From positions 124,001 to 188,000 of the forward strand of contig NZ_JAQSDL010000076.1 in assembly GCF_029945895.1 (NCBI RefSeq): a DNA stretch of 64,000 bases, in the 5' to 3' direction. The notes below the pieces were generated by a model. That model saw only the letters and a program-made list of their open reading frames with translations. It searched no databases and had not been told where the DNA came from. Below are positions 26,802 to 35,355 of this stretch, piece by piece. Position 1 is the stretch's first letter. Each line of letters opens with the position of its first letter. The DNA comes from Polaromonas sp. Its GTDB lineage: Bacteria; Pseudomonadota; Gammaproteobacteria; Burkholderiales; Burkholderiaceae_C. The position numbers and the translations under genes were made by a program.

Positions 26802-27329
26802 ATGTTGTTGACGTATTTCCAAACCGCGCCGCGCCGTGTGCTGGCCCTGGTGTGTGCAGGCTGTGTGGCCATGCTGGCTTTCGGGCTCTACCTGCAGCAT
26901 GTGGTCGGGCTGGAGCCTTGCCCCATGTGCATTGTGCAGCGTTATGCGCTGGTGCTGGTGGCGGTGGTTGCCGGTGTGACGGCTTTCGCGCGCGGCAAAG
27001 GGCTGCTCATGACGGGTTCGGCGGTGACGCTGCTGGTGGCCGGTTTCGGTGCTTTTGTCGCCGCACGCCAGAGTTTCCTGCAGTGGTACCCGCCTGAAGT
27101 CGCCTCCTGCGGGCGTGATTTTTACGGAATGATCGAGACTTTTCCGCTGCAGCGGGTGATCCCGATGATTTTCAAGGGCAGCGGCGACTGCACCAAGATC
27201 GACTGGACCTTTCTGGGCCTGTCGATTGCCAACTGGTCCTTCCTGTGTTTTGCCGGCATTGCGCTGCTGATGCTGGTCCTGCTGGTGGCGCAGGGGCGCA
27301 GGCCGGCCGTTGCGCGTCGCCTGGCCTGA
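26802..27329 (+). CDS. dsbB: Disulfide bond formation protein DsbB
   Basis: 175 aa from the ATG at 26802 (AAGGA six bases upstream; a TTG seven codons earlier is less likely). Four transmembrane helices; the active cysteines are C40-P-M-C43 in the first periplasmic loop and C103/C130 in the second. QRYALVLVAVVAG follows the first pair as usual. Reoxidises DsbA and passes electrons to quinone in the inner membrane. No dsbA beside it; the FrnE-like protein at 36.6 kb has no signal peptide. Confidence 0.94.
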   Translation: MLLTYFQTAPRRVLALVCAGCVAMLAFGLYLQHVVGLEPCPMCIVQRYALVLVAVVAGVTAFARGKGLLMTGSAVTLLVAGFGAFVAARQSFLQWYPPEVASCGRDFYGMIETFPLQRVIPMIFKGSGDCTKIDWTFLGLSIANWSFLCFAGIALLMLVLLVAQGRRPAVARRLA

Positions 27330-27332
27330 GCT

Positions 27333-27749
27333 TCAGGGCGGAAGTGGCGCGACCTGCGCCGGCACCAGCAGGATTTCAATGCTGCCACCCGGGTTGTGGC
27401 TTTTCAGCCGCAATTCGTCCTGGGTCAGGCTCAGGATGTCGGTTTTGTACTCCTGCGCTTCCTCGATCATGGTGAGCTTGCCGTTGGTGTAGGTCCAGGC
27501 ACCGAAGGCAGCCTTGCTGTTGGGCGAGGTGACCACCAGCGTGCCGTCCGACAGGAACGCGTACAGCGTGCCCGGTGCCACCCCGGTGGACAGGCTGACT
27601 TCCCACACCTTGTTGATGAAACTCGGCTTCACGTTGGCGAGGGAGGGCCTGGGTGTATGGGCCGGGTCAACGGGTTCGGGCTCTTTCGAGCAGGCCGCAA
27701 CCAGCAAAAACACAGCCAGGCAACAGGCCCGCCGCAGTGAATTGTTCAT
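27333..27749 (-). CDS. Putative lipoprotein of unknown function
   Basis: 138 aa from the ATG at 27749. Signal peptide MNNSLRRACCLAVFLLVAAC with the lipobox cysteine at residue 20, then SKEPEPVDPAHTPRP linker. The globular part (INKVWEVSLSTGVAPGTLYAFLSDGTLVVTSPNSKAAFGAWTY) resembles small beta-rich lipoproteins that I cannot name. It ends 3 bp from the dsbB stop (convergent). The frame stays open far upstream through imuA, but that is antisense shadow. Confidence 0.8.
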   Translation of the reverse strand: MNNSLRRACCLAVFLLVAACSKEPEPVDPAHTPRPSLANVKPSFINKVWEVSLSTGVAPGTLYAFLSDGTLVVTSPNSKAAFGAWTYTNGKLTMIEEAQEYKTDILSLTQDELRLKSHNPGGSIEILLVPAQVAPLPP

Positions 27750-27801
27750 CGTGGGTGACTCCAAAACAAAGGATTCTCCCCTGAGGCCGGAAAAGGTGTA
27801 A

Positions 27802-27821
27802 TACTGTACATATAAACAGTA
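27802..27821. promoter_or_regulatory. LexA (SOS) box
   Basis: TACTGT-ACATATAA-ACAGTA: both CTGT/ACAG half sites with the correct 8-bp spacer and extended TA/TA ends, 19 bp before the imuA start. A near-perfect match to the gammaproteobacterial-type SOS box; it should repress the imuA-imuB-dnaE2 operon until DNA damage. Confidence 0.9.
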
Positions 27822-27840
27822 TTTTAGACCTTTTCTTTCC

Positions 27841-28668
27841 ATGCTTTCACTTTCTTCCGTCACCTCCGCACCGTCCTGGCCGCCAGGTCTGGCGCTGAAC
27901 GCCGACGTCTGGCGTGCCGCCGAGCTGGGCAGCCACAGCCAGCCCGCGCTGGACACCGGGTATGCGGCGCTCAACCAGGTGTTGCCCGGTGGCGGCTGGC
28001 CGCAAGGCGCGCTGGTGGAAATGCTGCAGCCGCAGGCCGGCCAGCATGAGTGGGGCCTGCTGGCGCCCGCGCTGGCCGCCGTGCAGGCCGCGGCGCCGGC
28101 CAAGCTGGTGGTGCTGGTGGGTGCGCCATGGTTGCCGTTCGGCCCGGCGCTGGGCGCGCGCCAGCTCGACATGCAGCGTGTTCTCTGTGTGCACGGCCAG
28201 GGGCCGGCGCTGCTGTGGGCCACACGCGAAGCCCTGCAGTGTGCCGACGTGGCCGCCGTGCTGGCCTGGCTGCCCGATGCGCGCAGCGCCCATTTGCGCC
28301 GCCTGCAGATGGCCGCACATGCGCACAGCCAGTTGCTGTTTGTGTTCCGCCCGCTGCGCGCGCAGCTCGAGTCTTCACCCGCGCCGCTGCGCCTGTTGCT
28401 CGAAGGTGCGGCGGCCGAAGAGGGCAACCTGCGGGTGCATGTGCTCAAGCGGCGCGGCCCGCCGCTGGCCGCGCCGCTGCTGCTGGCCACGCGGCCGGCG
28501 CGCCTGTCGGCCCTGCTGGCGGCCAGCCGCGAACGTGCACGCCGCCGCCGCGAGGAAGTTGCGGTCCTGCTGCCCCGGCTGCAGCCGGCCCCGGCGCGTG
28601 TGGCTTTGGTACCCGGGGAGGAGGCCCATGCACTGCTGGATCGCATTGCAAACAGCCATCACCACTGA
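27841..28668 (+). CDS. imuA: Translesion synthesis accessory protein ImuA
   Basis: 275 aa RecA/SulA-like protein, first gene of the SOS mutagenesis cassette. LDTGYAALNQVLPGGGWPQGALVEML marks the N-terminal RecA-like part; the P-loop is degenerate (no GKT), usual for ImuA. The Arg-rich RERARRRREEVAVLLP lies near the C-terminus. Needed with ImuB and DnaE2 for damage-induced mutagenesis in bacteria lacking UmuDC. No Shine-Dalgarno visible; LexA box directly upstream. The next gene starts inside it. Confidence 0.92.
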   Translation: MLSLSSVTSAPSWPPGLALNADVWRAAELGSHSQPALDTGYAALNQVLPGGGWPQGALVEMLQPQAGQHEWGLLAPALAAVQAAAPAKLVVLVGAPWLPFGPALGARQLDMQRVLCVHGQGPALLWATREALQCADVAAVLAWLPDARSAHLRRLQMAAHAHSQLLFVFRPLRAQLESSPAPLRLLLEGAAAEEGNLRVHVLKRRGPPLAAPLLLATRPARLSALLAASRERARRRREEVAVLLPRLQPAPARVALVPGEEAHALLDRIANSHHH

Positions 28669-30088
28669 GCCCGGGTCGGCGCTGATGGACGAGGCCGCGC
28701 TGCAGCGCACCGTGGCCAGCCTGGCGCTGGGCTTCACGCCGCGCGTGGCGCTGGTCGACGAGGCCGTGCTGCTGGACGTGACCGGCAGCCTGCGCCTGTT
28801 TGGCGGGCTGGCGCGGCTGATGCAGCTGCTGGCGCAGCGGATCACACGATTCTTTGAGTCAAATCGGGCTCTGGCCCTTTTGCAGTATGCGCAAGGCGCT
28901 ACATCCTTCATAGCACTGGGGCGCCTGCGCCATGCTGCCGGCACGCCGGGGCAGGGCCGCACGCGGGTGGCCGACCTGCCCATGCACACCTTGACTGCGG
29001 CGCGTCCGCACCTGGGCGTGCTCGAGCGCATCGGCTGCCGCAGCTGGGACGACCTGCTGCGCCTGCCGCGCGACGGCGTGGCCCGGCGTTTTGGTGCGGA
29101 GCTGCTGGAGGCGCTGGACCGGGCGCGCGGCAGCCTGCCCGACAACCACGACTGGCTGGTGCTGCCCGAACACTTCGAGGAAAAAATCGAGCTCAACGCG
29201 CTGGTCACACACGGCCCGGCATTGATGGCCGGTGCCGAACGGCTGCTGGCCGGCCTGCACGCCTGGCTGCTGGGGCGGCAAAGCGGCATCTGCGCACTGC
29301 GGCTCACCTGGCACCTGGACAAACGCCGCGACGTGCCGCCCACCGGCGAGATGGACGTGCGCACCGCCCAGCCCGCACAGGACCTGCGCCACGTCACGCG
29401 CCTGATCGCCGAGCAGCTTGCGCAGCAAAAGCTGCCGGCGCCGGTGCATTCCCTGAGCCTGCGCTCGCTGGTCACCGAGCCGCTGGTGGACGCGGCCGCT
29501 GCCACCACCAGCCTGCTGATGGAGGCGCGTCAGCAGGGCGACAGCGCGGTGGAACTGATCGAACGCCTGAGCGCCCGCCTGGGGCCGGCGCAGGTGCAGG
29601 CCTGGCAGCCCTGCGCCGACCACCGGCCCGAGCAGATGCAGCACTGGGTCCATGCCCAGGGCGCTATTCAATCCATAGCTGCTGGCGCCCGCCGCACAAG
29701 GGCCAGAGGCCAAAAAGGCTTGGAAAAAGCGGAAAAAACGGAGAAAACGGAGAAAACGGAGAAAACGGAGAAAGGGGAGGCCAGAGCCGACGCTCTCTAC
29801 CCGACCTGGCTGCTGCCCGAACCGCTGCGGCTGGCGGCGGTGGGCGACAGCCCGGTGTACCAGGGGCCGCTGCTGCGGCTGGCCGGCCCGCAGCGTCTGG
29901 AGGCCAGCGGCTGGCTGATGAGCGGTGAAGCGGCCAGCGTGCGCAGCAAGCCCGCAGCGATTCGCGACTACTTCATCTACCGCAGCCAGCAGGCGGGTTT
30001 GCTGTGGATTTTCAGCGAGCGTTTGCCGGTGCCGCAGCCGGCAGACATGCAGCGGCGCGCCTGGTACCTGCACGGTTTTTTTGCCTGA
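28628..30088 (+). CDS. imuB: Y-family polymerase-like protein ImuB
   Basis: 486 aa from ATG 28628 (MHCWIALQ), overlapping imuA by 41 bp; the frame is open further upstream but that is antisense-free shadow of imuA. It adapts DnaE2 to the beta clamp. Palm/finger remnants: FTPRVALVDEAVLLDVTGSLRLFGG, helix-hairpin-helix LGVLERIGCRSWDDLLRLPRDG, little finger to the C-terminal RDYFIYRSQQAGLLWIF. The N-terminal palm with the first catalytic Asp is missing, as in other ImuB. Two R1 repeats and a 9-bp minisatellite are translated within it (see those entries). Confidence 0.9.
   Translation: MHCWIALQTAITTEPGSALMDEAALQRTVASLALGFTPRVALVDEAVLLDVTGSLRLFGGLARLMQLLAQRITRFFESNRALALLQYAQGATSFIALGRLRHAAGTPGQGRTRVADLPMHTLTAARPHLGVLERIGCRSWDDLLRLPRDGVARRFGAELLEALDRARGSLPDNHDWLVLPEHFEEKIELNALVTHGPALMAGAERLLAGLHAWLLGRQSGICALRLTWHLDKRRDVPPTGEMDVRTAQPAQDLRHVTRLIAEQLAQQKLPAPVHSLSLRSLVTEPLVDAAAATTSLLMEARQQGDSAVELIERLSARLGPAQVQAWQPCADHRPEQMQHWVHAQGAIQSIAAGARRTRARGQKGLEKAEKTEKTEKTEKTEKGEARADALYPTWLLPEPLRLAAVGDSPVYQGPLLRLAGPQRLEASGWLMSGEAASVRSKPAAIRDYFIYRSQQAGLLWIFSERLPVPQPADMQRRAWYLHGFFA
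28855..28914 (-). repeat. R1 dispersed repeat, copy 6, inside imuB
   Basis: Reverse copy: GAGTCAAATCGGGCTCTGGC, then CGCTACATCCTTCATAGCA. In frame; encodes roughly residues 76-96 of ImuB (ESNRALALLQYAQGATSFIA). Confidence 0.75.
29661..29720 (+). repeat. R1 dispersed repeat, copy 7, inside imuB
   Basis: Forward copy: GCGCTATTCAATCCATAGCT, GCTGGCGCCC, then GCCAGAGGCCAAAAAGGCT. In frame; encodes AIQSIAAGARRTRARGQKG, directly followed by the minisatellite. Confidence 0.85.
29723..29776 (+). repeat. 9-bp minisatellite in imuB (Glu-Lys-Thr repeat)
   Basis: Six tandem 9-bp units (GAAAAAGCG, GAAAAAACG, three GAGAAAACG, GAGAAAGGG) encoding EKA-EKT-EKT-EKT-EKT-EKG. The three central units are identical, so copy number is likely to vary between strains without breaking the frame. 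Confidence 0.92.
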
Positions 30089-30097
30089 GGAACCGGT

Positions 30098-33000
30098 GTG
30101 TTCAACGGACCGCTTCCCGACTATGCCGAGCTGCATGTACTGAGCAATTTCAGCTTCCAGCGCGGCGCTTCGCACGCCGAAGAGCTGGTCGAGCGCGCCG
30201 CCGGCCTGGGTTACCGCGCGCTGGCCATCACCGACGAATGTTCGGTGGCCGGCGTGGTGCGCGCCCATGTGGCGGCCAAGAAACACGGGCTCCAGCTGCT
30301 GCCCGGGGCCGAGTTTTTTGTGCAGGCGGCGCATGCCTTCCGGCTGGTGGTGCTGCCGCACAATGCCGCCGGCTGGGGCAACCTGTGCGAGTTCATCACC
30401 GCGGCCAGGCAGGCCGGTGATCTTCTCGAAAAAGGCAGCTACCGCGTGGCGCTGGGGGGCAGCGATTTTTCGCTGCTGACCGATTGCGAAGTGCTGCTGG
30501 TTCCCTTGCCGTCTGCTATCGATACTGAAGCACTCTGCGCACATGCCGCCTGGGCTGGCGGCCTGTTTGGCTTGCAGGCCTGGCTGGCCGTCGAGCTGCT
30601 GCAGAGCCTGGACGACGCGCTGCGCCTGCAGCAGTTGCAGGCGGTGGCGCAGCGCACGGGTATCCGTCTGGTGGCGGCTGGCAGCGTGCGCATGCATGTG
30701 CGCTCGCGCAAGCCGCTGCACGACGTGATGACGGCCATCCGTCTGGGTAAAACCGTGCATGAATGCGGCTTTGCCCTGCAGGCCAATGCCGAAGCGCATT
30801 TGCGCCCGCGCATGCGCCTGGCCGACCTTTACCCGCCCGAGCTGCTGCGCGCCACCCTGGAGGTGGCCGCGCGTTGCAGCTTCAGCCTGGACGAGATCCG
30901 CGACCTGTACCGCTACCCGCTGGGCGACATGGTGCCGCAAGCGGAAACACCGGCCCAGTGCCTGCGCCGACTGACCGCCGAGGGGGCGCAGGAGCGTTAC
31001 CCCGACGGCGTGCCGGAAAAGATCCAGACCCAGATCAACCACGAACTGGCCCTGATTGAAGAACTCGGCTACGAGATGTACTTCATCACCGTGCACGACA
31101 TCGTGCGTTTTGCACGGCAGCAGGGCATTTTGTGCCAGGGGCGGGGTTCCGCCGCCAACTCGGCTGTCTGTTACTGCCTGGCCGTGACGGCCGTCAACCC
31201 GGCGGAAAGCCAGTTGCTGTTCGAACGTTTCATCAGCCGCGAACGGCGTGAGCCGCCCGACATCGACGTGGACTTCGAACACCAGCGGCGCGAGGAAGTC
31301 ATCCAGTACATCTACGCCAAATACGGCCACGACCGCGCGGCGATTGCCGCCACCGTGATCAGCTACCGTCCGCGCAGCGCCATCCGCGACGTGGGCAAGG
31401 CGCTGGGCGTGGCGCCCGAACTGGTCGAGCAGCTGGCCAAAGAACATTTCTGGTTTGACGGCAGCGAAGCGCTGGAGAAAAAGCTCGCCGAAGCCGGCCT
31501 GCAGCAGGACCCCGGGCCGGTGCTGCAGTGGCTGGATTTGTCGGTGCAGCTGATCGGTTTTCCGCGCCACCTGAGCCAGCATGTGGGCGGCTTTGTGCTG
31601 ACCCAGGGCAAACTCACGCGCCTGGTGCCCATCCAGCCGGCGTCCATGGAAGACCGCCGCATCATCCAGTGGGACAAGGACGACCTAGACGCCATGGGCC
31701 TGCTGAAAGTCGACGTGCTGGCGCTGGGCATGCTCTCGGCCATACGCCGCTGCCTGCAGCTGGTGGACCAGTTGCGCGGCGGCCAACTGCAGATGCACCA
31801 GATTCCGGGTGACGACGTGCCCACCTACGACATGATCTGCGCGGCCGACACGGTGGGCGTGTTCCAGATCGAAAGCCGCGCGCAGATGTCGATGCTGCCG
31901 CGCCTGCAGCCGCGCATCTACTACGACCTGGTGGTGGAAGTGGCCATTGTTCGGCCTGGGCCCATCCAGGGCGGCATGGTGCACCCCTACCTGCGCAACC
32001 GCGAGAGGGTCCGCAAGGGCGGCGCCATTGCCTACCCCTATCCGGAACTCAAGGACGCGCTGGGCCGCACGCTGGGCGTGCCGATTTTCCAGGAGCAGGT
32101 CATGCAGATCGCCATGATCGCGGCCAAATTCACCGCCGACGAGGCCGACGATTTGCGCCGCTCCATGGCGGCCTGGAAACGCAAGGGCGGGGTCGAACGT
32201 TTTCACGACCGCCTGGTCAACGCGATGACGGCACGTGGGTATGACGCCACTTTTTCGGAAAACATCTTCAGCCAGATCCGCGGTTTTGGCGAGTACGGCT
32301 TTCCGGAAAGCCATGCCGCCAGTTTTGCCAAGCTGGTGTATGTGAGCTGCTGGCTCAAGTGCCACGAGCCCGCGTGTTTCCTGGCGGCCCTGCTCAACTC
32401 CCAGCCCATGGGGTTTTATGCGCCGTCACAGCTGGTGCAGGACGCGCGCCGCCACGGGGTGGAGGTGCGTGCGGTGGACGTGACCTGCAGCGCGTGGGAT
32501 TGCACGCTGGAGACGGCGGACGACGTGGCCCGGTTGCCGCAGTATCCAGGCATCCATCCCGGCCAACCCGCCATCCGCCTGGGCCTGCGTCTGGTGGCGG
32601 GCCTGCCGGAAGCGGCGGCGCTGCGCATCGGGGAAGCCCGTGCGCAAGCGCCTTTCACCTCGACCGAAGACCTGGTCTCGCGCGCGCAGCTCGGCACGCG
32701 CGAGATCAACGCGCTGGCCGCCGCCGACGCGCTGCGGCCCCTGGCCGGCCACCGGCGCCAGCAGGTCTGGGAGGCCTCGGCCATCGCGCCCGCACCTGCC
32801 TTGCTCAAGGCCGTGCCCACGCATGAAACACCGCTGGTGTTGCCGCAGACGCCCGAAGGCGAAAACATCCTGTTCGACTACCAGTCCACCGGCCTGACGC
32901 TGCGCCGCCATCCGCTGGCCTTGCTGCGGCCGCGCCTTGCCAGGCGCGGGCTGCTGAGCGCCGGTGAATTGAACGCCTTGCCCAATGGCCGGGAGGTGGC

Positions 33001-33298
33001 GGCCTGCGGCATTGTCACGGTGCGCCAGCAGCCGCAAACCGCCAAGGGCACCATCTTTGTCACGCTCGAAGACGAGACCGGCCCGGTCAACGTGATTGTC
33101 TGGAAATCACTGCGTGACACCCAGCGCCAGGAGGTGCTGCATGCGCGCCTGCTGGCGGTGTACGGTGTCTGGCAGCGCAGCGAGGAAAGCGACACCCGCG
33201 AAGGTTACGGCGCCGTGCGCAACCTGGTGGCGCACCGGCTCGAAGACCTGACGCCGCTGCTGGGGCGGCTGGGCACCTCTAGCCGCGATTTTCATTAA
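30098..33298 (+). CDS. dnaE2: Error-prone DNA polymerase DnaE2 (ImuC)
   Basis: 1066 aa C-family polymerase, the catalytic unit of the SOS mutagenesis complex. GTG start with TGAGGAACCG before it, 9 bp after imuB. PHP domain at the N-terminus (YAELHVLSNFSFQRGASHAEELVERA), palm motif with ERREPPDIDVDFEHQRREEVI, GRGSAANSAVCYCLAVT, and C-terminal OB domain (GIVTVRQQPQTAKGTIFVTLEDETG). Shorter than replicative DnaE and lacking its C-terminal tau-binding part, as expected for DnaE2. Controlled by the LexA box upstream of imuA. Confidence 0.95.
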   Translation: MFNGPLPDYAELHVLSNFSFQRGASHAEELVERAAGLGYRALAITDECSVAGVVRAHVAAKKHGLQLLPGAEFFVQAAHAFRLVVLPHNAAGWGNLCEFITAARQAGDLLEKGSYRVALGGSDFSLLTDCEVLLVPLPSAIDTEALCAHAAWAGGLFGLQAWLAVELLQSLDDALRLQQLQAVAQRTGIRLVAAGSVRMHVRSRKPLHDVMTAIRLGKTVHECGFALQANAEAHLRPRMRLADLYPPELLRATLEVAARCSFSLDEIRDLYRYPLGDMVPQAETPAQCLRRLTAEGAQERYPDGVPEKIQTQINHELALIEELGYEMYFITVHDIVRFARQQGILCQGRGSAANSAVCYCLAVTAVNPAESQLLFERFISRERREPPDIDVDFEHQRREEVIQYIYAKYGHDRAAIAATVISYRPRSAIRDVGKALGVAPELVEQLAKEHFWFDGSEALEKKLAEAGLQQDPGPVLQWLDLSVQLIGFPRHLSQHVGGFVLTQGKLTRLVPIQPASMEDRRIIQWDKDDLDAMGLLKVDVLALGMLSAIRRCLQLVDQLRGGQLQMHQIPGDDVPTYDMICAADTVGVFQIESRAQMSMLPRLQPRIYYDLVVEVAIVRPGPIQGGMVHPYLRNRERVRKGGAIAYPYPELKDALGRTLGVPIFQEQVMQIAMIAAKFTADEADDLRRSMAAWKRKGGVERFHDRLVNAMTARGYDATFSENIFSQIRGFGEYGFPESHAASFAKLVYVSCWLKCHEPACFLAALLNSQPMGFYAPSQLVQDARRHGVEVRAVDVTCSAWDCTLETADDVARLPQYPGIHPGQPAIRLGLRLVAGLPEAAALRIGEARAQAPFTSTEDLVSRAQLGTREINALAAADALRPLAGHRRQQVWEASAIAPAPALLKAVPTHETPLVLPQTPEGENILFDYQSTGLTLRRHPLALLRPRLARRGLLSAGELNALPNGREVAACGIVTVRQQPQTAKGTIFVTLEDETGPVNVIVWKSLRDTQRQEVLHARLLAVYGVWQRSEESDTREGYGAVRNLVAHRLEDLTPLLGRLGTSSRDFH
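30509..30542 (+). repeat. Possible partial R1 repeat inside dnaE2
   Basis: TCTGCTATCGATACTGAAGC then ACTCTGCGCAC resembles the first half of forward R1 (compare copy 3). Only about 34 bp; could be chance. Confidence 0.3.
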
Positions 33299-33316
33299 AG
33301 GCCGCAGACCGCTGGC

Positions 33317-34672
33317 TTACATGCCCGAGGGGAAAGTTTCGGGTGCCTCGCCGGTGTGCCACACCGGGCCCCGGTCCAGCGGTTCCAGCGCATGGGTTTC
33401 GTCGATGTGGATCAATGCGTCGAACTGCTGGCTCAGGTGGGTGTGGAAGTAGTGGCTCTGGCGCTCGGTGTCGGGCCGGTAGATCACGCCGATGGCGCGC
33501 TGCAGCCGCTGCGGCTGCGCCAGTTCGCCCAGCGCGTCGTTGTCACGCAGGTTCAGCCAGAAGCGGGGGGTTCCGGTCTGGTGCAGCAGCGCCTCCCAGC
33601 TGCCGGGCAGGCCGGCGCGCACCCGCTTGTGCTGCGGCGGTTCGTCCCAGTTCGACGCGGCCGTCACCGCGCCGTGGTGGGTGCTGAAGCCCACCAGCAC
33701 CGCGTCGCCATCGTGGCGGTCGCGCACGAGCTGGCCCACGTTCCACTCCCCGCGGTCGCCCATCTCGGTGGCGGCTGCGTCGCCCAGGTGCGAGTTGTGC
33801 GCCCAGACGGCCATGCGCGGCGGCACGCCGCCGGCGCCCAGGTGGCGGTCCAGCGCCTGCAGTGTTTCTTCCATGTGGCTGTCGCGCAGATTCCACGACG
33901 ACACGCGGCCATGGAACATGGTGCGGTAGTACTCCTCGGCATTGCGCACCAGGCGCGCGTTCTGCTGGACGTAAAACATCTCGTCGCGCTCCAGCCCGGG
34001 CGTGGGCGGCAACTGGCCGAAGCGGCGGGTCATGGCGCGCAGTTGCTGCACCACCTCGTCTTCACAACTGCGCGCCAGGCCGAAACTGGCGGCATAACCG
34101 TAGGCCTGGCTGTCTTCGGCCGCGTGGTCGAAACAGGCATACCGTTCGCGTGCCCGTTCTGCCGCCGGCGGGTCGGTGCGCTCCAGGTAGGCCAGCACTT
34201 CCTGGATGGAGGTGAACAGGCTGTACAGGTCCATGCCGTAAAAGCCGACCTGGCTGGCGGCGCTGCGCCCGGCGTTGTGCGCGCGCAGCCATTCCACAAA
34301 ATCGCGCACCACGGTGTTGCGCCACATCCAGGCGGGAAAACGCTCAAACCCCGAGAGGGCGTCGGCCGCGTTGCGGTCGTCGGACAGGCCGCGCACATAA
34401 CGGTTGACGCGCCAGGCATCGGGCCAGTCGGCCTCCACCGCAATGGCGGTGAAGCCTTGTTCGGTGATCAGCCGTTTGGTGATGTTGACGCGCTCCTGGT
34501 AGAACTCGCGTGTACCGTGGGAGGCTTCGCCGAGCAGCACAAACCGCGCCGGGCCGATCATCTGCAGCAGACCGTCGTGGTCGTTCGCGCTGCCGCTCAG
34601 GGGCTGCAGGTGCTGCCGCAGGCCCTCGAGCAAAGCCGTGTCGGTGTGTGGGGGGGAATGCTGCGCAGTCAT
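33317..34672 (-). CDS. Erythromycin-esterase family protein
   Basis: 451 aa. Contains FVLLGEASHGTREFYQERVN (residues 44-63; E49 and H52 match the EreA/B active-site block), AVEADWPDAWRVNRYVRG, and MAVWAHNSHLGDA (third block). True erythromycin hydrolysis is shown only for a few members; most are uncharacterised. Here it precedes (same strand, 20 bp) a phosphoribosyltransferase and an alpha/beta hydrolase. In Mycobacterium tuberculosis Rv2030c the esterase and phosphoribosyltransferase domains are fused in one dormancy-regulated protein, which supports a shared function. Resistance should not be inferred. Confidence 0.88.
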   Translation of the reverse strand: MTAQHSPPHTDTALLEGLRQHLQPLSGSANDHDGLLQMIGPARFVLLGEASHGTREFYQERVNITKRLITEQGFTAIAVEADWPDAWRVNRYVRGLSDDRNAADALSGFERFPAWMWRNTVVRDFVEWLRAHNAGRSAASQVGFYGMDLYSLFTSIQEVLAYLERTDPPAAERARERYACFDHAAEDSQAYGYAASFGLARSCEDEVVQQLRAMTRRFGQLPPTPGLERDEMFYVQQNARLVRNAEEYYRTMFHGRVSSWNLRDSHMEETLQALDRHLGAGGVPPRMAVWAHNSHLGDAAATEMGDRGEWNVGQLVRDRHDGDAVLVGFSTHHGAVTAASNWDEPPQHKRVRAGLPGSWEALLHQTGTPRFWLNLRDNDALGELAQPQRLQRAIGVIYRPDTERQSHYFHTHLSQQFDALIHIDETHALEPLDRGPVWHTGEAPETFPSGM

Positions 34673-34692
34673 GGCGGGGTCCTGGTGGGGTG

Positions 34693-35355
34693 TCAGGGGG
34701 AAGGCGCGTGTACGCGGGCGTCTTCAAGCAAGGTGCGCACCTCGTCGTCGCTGGTCTGCGGAAACTGTCGGTACCACAGGCCGACGGCGCGAAACGGTTC
34801 GGGCATGGCGACGCAGACCACCTCGTCGGCCACGCCCTGCAGTGCCTGGCAGCTGTCCGCGGCGCCCACTGGCACGGCCATCACCAGATGCGCCGGCTCT
34901 TGCTGGCGGATGGCCAGCAGCGCGGCGTGCATGGTCGCGCCGGTGGCCAGCCCGTCGTCAACAACGATCACCGTGCGGCCGCGCAGATCGGGCGCCGGTC
35001 TCTGGCCACGGTAGAGCTGCTCGCGGCGCTGCAGCTCGGGCAACTCGCGCGCCACCACGGCGGCCACTTGTTCTGCGGACACCGTCATGCCCGGCAGCGG
35101 GTTCATCACGCGCACACCGCCGCTGGCAATCGCCCCCATGGCGTATTCCTCGTGGCCCGGAAAACCGAGCTTGCGCACCACCAACACGTCCAGCGGGGCC
35201 TTCAGGGCGCGCGCCACCTCGTAAGCCACCGGCACGCCGCCGCGCGGCAGGGCCAGCACCAGCAGCCGGGGGCGGCCGCGGTAATGCGTCAGCGCACCGG
35301 CCAGCACGCGGCCCGCCTCGCGGCGGTCCTCATAGGGAAGGCGTGTGTCTTTCAT
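34693..35355 (-). CDS. Phosphoribosyltransferase-domain protein
   Basis: 220 aa. Type I PRTase fold with the PRPP loop VDDGLATGAT at 132-141 and ALPRGGVPVAYEVA (35-48) typical of the stand-alone or fused COG1926 group. VRKLGFPGHEEYAMGAIASGG is the family signature. Nucleobase specificity unknown. Its start lies 26 bp inside the end of the alpha/beta hydrolase gene, so the two are translationally coupled; homologues exist in which these two domains are fused. Confidence 0.9.
   Translation of the reverse strand: MKDTRLPYEDRREAGRVLAGALTHYRGRPRLLVLALPRGGVPVAYEVARALKAPLDVLVVRKLGFPGHEEYAMGAIASGGVRVMNPLPGMTVSAEQVAAVVARELPELQRREQLYRGQRPAPDLRGRTVIVVDDGLATGATMHAALLAIRQQEPAHLVMAVPVGAADSCQALQGVADEVVCVAMPEPFRAVGLWYRQFPQTSDDEVRTLLEDARVHAPSP

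Noticed and set aside
27914..28627. N-terminal extension of ImuB into imuA (238 extra codons)
   Set aside because: Trp/Cys/Arg-rich shadow of imuA; the ATG at 28628 gives the usual ImuB N-terminus.
29723..29776. CRISPR-like repeat array in imuB
   Set aside because: Units are 9 bp without spacers and stay in frame: a coding minisatellite. No cas gene is present anywhere in the window.
28859..31582. Minus-strand open frame of 907 codons under imuB and dnaE2
   Set aside because: Antisense shadow; no start signal or domain, and the coding strand is certain.
33317..34672. Macrolide resistance gene
   Set aside because: The family name is misleading; the chromosomal context with a phosphoribosyltransferase and no mobile element argues for a housekeeping or stress role.
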